Shown piece after piece: positions 62,143 to 64,000 of a DNA stretch of 64,000 bases (the first letter of the stretch is position 1; each line of letters opens with the position of its first letter). The stretch spans positions 1 to 64,000 of the forward strand of contig NZ_AKKU01000003.1 in NCBI RefSeq assembly GCF_000272005.1. The letters are read 5' to 3'. The translations under genes were made by a program, and so were the position numbers. A model generated the notes under the pieces. It saw only the letters and a program-made list of their open reading frames with translations, ran no database searches and was not told the DNA's origin. The DNA is from Alishewanella agri BL06 (GTDB taxonomy: Bacteria > Pseudomonadota > Gammaproteobacteria > Enterobacterales > Alteromonadaceae).

Positions 62143-62502
62143 GTGATGAATCTTTCGTGCTTTGGCAGCGTAAAATGGCAAGGTTTGCGCAATAGAGTAA
62201 AAGGTGGCAAGGTGGATTGTCGGCAATTGCTGGATATTAAGCAGTACGAGTTTTTGATGAATTATTTTATGCGCCGCCAGCAGGAGCTGAAAGTGGCAGA
62301 GCTGAATGAGCCTTTTAGCTACGACGGTTTTAGCCTGTATGATCAAATTTTTCAGCAGCTGACCAAGGAAGCGGAAGTGGCTTATATCGAATGTTTTGCC
62401 GAGCCACCACCGCCAATTGCTTTAACCAACCTGTATCACTTGGCTGAATTAGAGCTGGCGGGGCGCCGGCCAAGAATTAAGGCACCTGGCACCTTACAGT
62501 AA
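62143..62502 (+). CDS. Hypothetical protein convergent with the YejM-like gene
   Basis: A frame of up to 119 residues. It may truly begin at GTG 62212 or so (after AAAAGGTGGCAAG), since the first 20 codons have no RBS or typical composition. The central part is helical (LLDIKQYEFLMNYFMRRQQELKVAEL), and the end is proline-rich (EPPPPIALTN). No family recognised. It lies four bases from the stop of the opposite YejM-like gene. Confidence 0.55.
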   Translation: MMNLSCFGSVKWQGLRNRVKGGKVDCRQLLDIKQYEFLMNYFMRRQQELKVAELNEPFSYDGFSLYDQIFQQLTKEAEVAYIECFAEPPPPIALTNLYHLAELELAGRRPRIKAPGTLQ

Positions 62503-62506
62503 CGGC

Positions 62507-64000
62507 TTATTCTTCGAGTCGCTTTAAGGCGTCAACCAGCATTGGCACATTTAACGGATCGTTAAGCGGCACCAGGGTACCTGCCGACCAGACGCCGTAG
62601 CTGCCGTCCTGGCGCAAGATCATCATCTTATCTTTGCGGATACTGATAATATCCTGCTGACTGATATTCAGTTTGGGCAGGGTTTCCGGCTGAAATAAAT
62701 TATCGCCCAGCCAGCGGTTTTCGGTTTCACAGCCAATACTGCCCAATAAGGTCGGTAACCAGTCCAGTTGCTGACTACCATGTTGCCGGGCCTGACTTAA
62801 CAGCGCCGGCCAGCGCAGATAGGCTGTAACCGGCGCCAGCTGAAACTTGGCATTTTCGCTATGTAGCGGCACGACGATTAGCCGGCTAAATTGCTGGTAT
62901 TCTGACCAATGCCGGGAAAAGTCCGCATCAAATACGATATTTAGCCTGGCAGGGCTAAGCGCTGTGTTGGCCCAGGGTAGTAACGAATTCAGCTCTGGCG
63001 TGCGGTTAACCACTTGCACATCAGAGGTATTAACGCTGTTGAGCCAGGCTGGCATCGTCTGCAGTGCGCCGGCGGCATCCGCTGTCGCTTTAAACTGACC
63101 GTACAGCAGGTTTAACAGGGCTTCAGCAGCATTGTTCGGGGCGAAATGCTGATCATGGCTGCGCAGGCCTTGTTGCTGTAATAAGGTCAAGTGTTCCGTG
63201 GTGATGCTGGCCGTAACCAATAATAAGGTCGGCTCGGTATTGCCGGCCTGGCAGCTTAACAGCTGACTGCTGCGATTGGCATGTTCCAGGCTCAGCTTAT
63301 CGGCCTGGCGTTTGGCGCGTTCGGTTAAATCCACCAACTGATAACGGGCCAGTAAGCTTTTCGCTGTGGCCGGATAGGAGAAGGGCAGCACATTATCCTG
63401 GCGGGTAATATCAAAATTCAAGCGGGCATCGGCGTAGATGTGCAGCAGATGGCTGAGCATAAAACTACCAAAGAACAGAGCCAAAGCTGGTTGACCGACA
63501 CCGGAGGCGGAGAGGCGGCTGATTTTTTTCCAGCAAAAGTTACTTAACCAGATCTGCAGCGTTAGCAACAGCGCACCGACCAGCGTGACAATCAATACAA
63601 AATTGCGCAAATTGGTGACCACCTGCGCCCTGAGTAAGGCCAGGGTTTGGTCGAAGGATGCACTACCAAGATGATAACCAAGCTGGTTATAGACATAGGC
63701 ATCAAAAATCAGCAATACCATGCCAATAGTGGCCAGAGTTGCGCCCAGGCCGCGGACATGTTTTTGATAAGGAAAGATTAGCGACAGTGGGAAAATGGTC
63801 AGAATAAAGAACATAAAGCACAGAAATGCGGTATGTCCTAACCAGTTAACCAGCAGATACACACTGCCCAACACCGTTTGCGGCAGGGGCTCCGACCACC
63901 AGAAACTGCTGGTTATCAGCAGTGCCAGCAAAATATTAAAAAAGGTAAACCAGTGTCCCCAGTTTAGTAACCGGTTAACTTTTTTGACTAAGGACAGGTT
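62507..64000 (-). CDS. yejM: YejM/PbgA-like inner-membrane protein (5' end outside window)
   Basis: The frame is open from 62507 to the window edge (about 497 codons so far); the N-terminal part reads NWGHWFTFFNI, as in YejM, followed by five transmembrane segments (to about residue 190). The periplasmic part is a reduced sulfatase-like domain: LLLVTASITTEHL stands where the catalytic Asp/Thr region of alkaline phosphatase-like enzymes begins, and the Thr-containing SGNTTDNG segment of E. coli YejM is APNNAAEA here. YejM controls LpxC stability and LPS synthesis without needing catalysis. The protein is shorter than E. coli's 586 residues. Confidence 0.8.
   Translation of the reverse strand, partial: NLSLVKKVNRLLNWGHWFTFFNILLALLITSSFWWSEPLPQTVLGSVYLLVNWLGHTAFLCFMFFILTIFPLSLIFPYQKHVRGLGATLATIGMVLLIFDAYVYNQLGYHLGSASFDQTLALLRAQVVTNLRNFVLIVTLVGALLLTLQIWLSNFCWKKISRLSASGVGQPALALFFGSFMLSHLLHIYADARLNFDITRQDNVLPFSYPATAKSLLARYQLVDLTERAKRQADKLSLEHANRSSQLLSCQAGNTEPTLLLVTASITTEHLTLLQQQGLRSHDQHFAPNNAAEALLNLLYGQFKATADAAGALQTMPAWLNSVNTSDVQVVNRTPELNSLLPWANTALSPARLNIVFDADFSRHWSEYQQFSRLIVVPLHSENAKFQLAPVTAYLRWPALLSQARQHGSQQLDWLPTLLGSIGCETENRWLGDNLFQPETLPKLNISQQDIISIRKDKMMILRQDGSYGVWSAGTLVPLNDPLNVPMLVDALKRLEE

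Overview
The window is a gammaproteobacterial chromosome segment of the Rheinheimera/Alishewanella kind (Alteromonadales/Chromatiales boundary). This is inferred from E. coli-like synteny: bcp-gcvR | dapA-bamC-purC, yfgD-bepA-perM, hda, and pheS-pheT-ihfA. A lysine riboswitch controls lysC, and the host genes have a moderate GC content and gammaproteobacterial codon style. No rRNA, tRNA or CRISPR array was seen.

Left core (1-19.2 kb): a YdbH-YnbE-YdbL envelope lipid-transport operon; a secreted M28 peptidase; lysC behind a lysine riboswitch; a dicarboxylate/glutamate symporter; divergent queC/queE; a LON-domain protein, DUF2069, wrbA, arsC-like, bepA and perM; and a two-gene unit pairing a PQQ-dependent sugar dehydrogenase with a PqqU(YncD)-type TonB receptor.

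Island (about 19.31-45.11 kb, 25.8 kb): the host bcp gene is cut in two. Its 3' part lies at 19201-19308 and its 5' part at 45112-45474. Everything between is an integrated element. At its 45-kb end are four overlapping genes: an active-looking tyrosine recombinase, a degenerate recombinase-fold protein, a second large recombinase and a small HTH/coiled-coil protein. This is the intA-tfp-intB-cfp layout I recall for strand-biased circularizing integrative elements. At its 19-kb end it carries a complete bcp homologue, a Myb/SANT-like small protein and an XRE regulator. Its cargo is a patchwork: (a) a short prokaryotic Argonaute with a SMEK-APAZ partner; (b) a block of higher GC with a truncated kfrA-like gene, a chrBAC chromate-resistance operon, an S1/P1 nuclease, corA, a decayed apbE, uppP and a truncated crcB; (c) a Gabija-like OLD-nuclease/UvrD-helicase pair; (d) a retron-like unit made of a PRTase-winged-helix protein, a structured intergenic RNA and a reverse transcriptase. 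Short dispersed repeats sit at the joints between these modules.

Right core (45.1-64 kb): the bcp 5' fragment, gcvR, dapA, bamC, purC, a DUF2066 gene, hda, pheST-ihfA, then a probable photo-oxidative-stress operon (DUF523/DUF1722, phrB, NTF2-like, FAD oxidoreductase, DUF1365, cfa). That operon is preceded by a sequence matching the ChrR-type ECF sigma promoter (TGATCC-N18-TAAAGA). After it come a CvfB-like RNA-binding protein, a DUF2061 protein and a YejM-like protein that runs off the window.

The most noteworthy content is the defence cargo (SMEK-APAZ short Argonaute, PRTase retron, Gabija) on a recombinase-quartet element that breaks bcp and brings its own intact copy. All assignments are by reading motifs; no database search was run.
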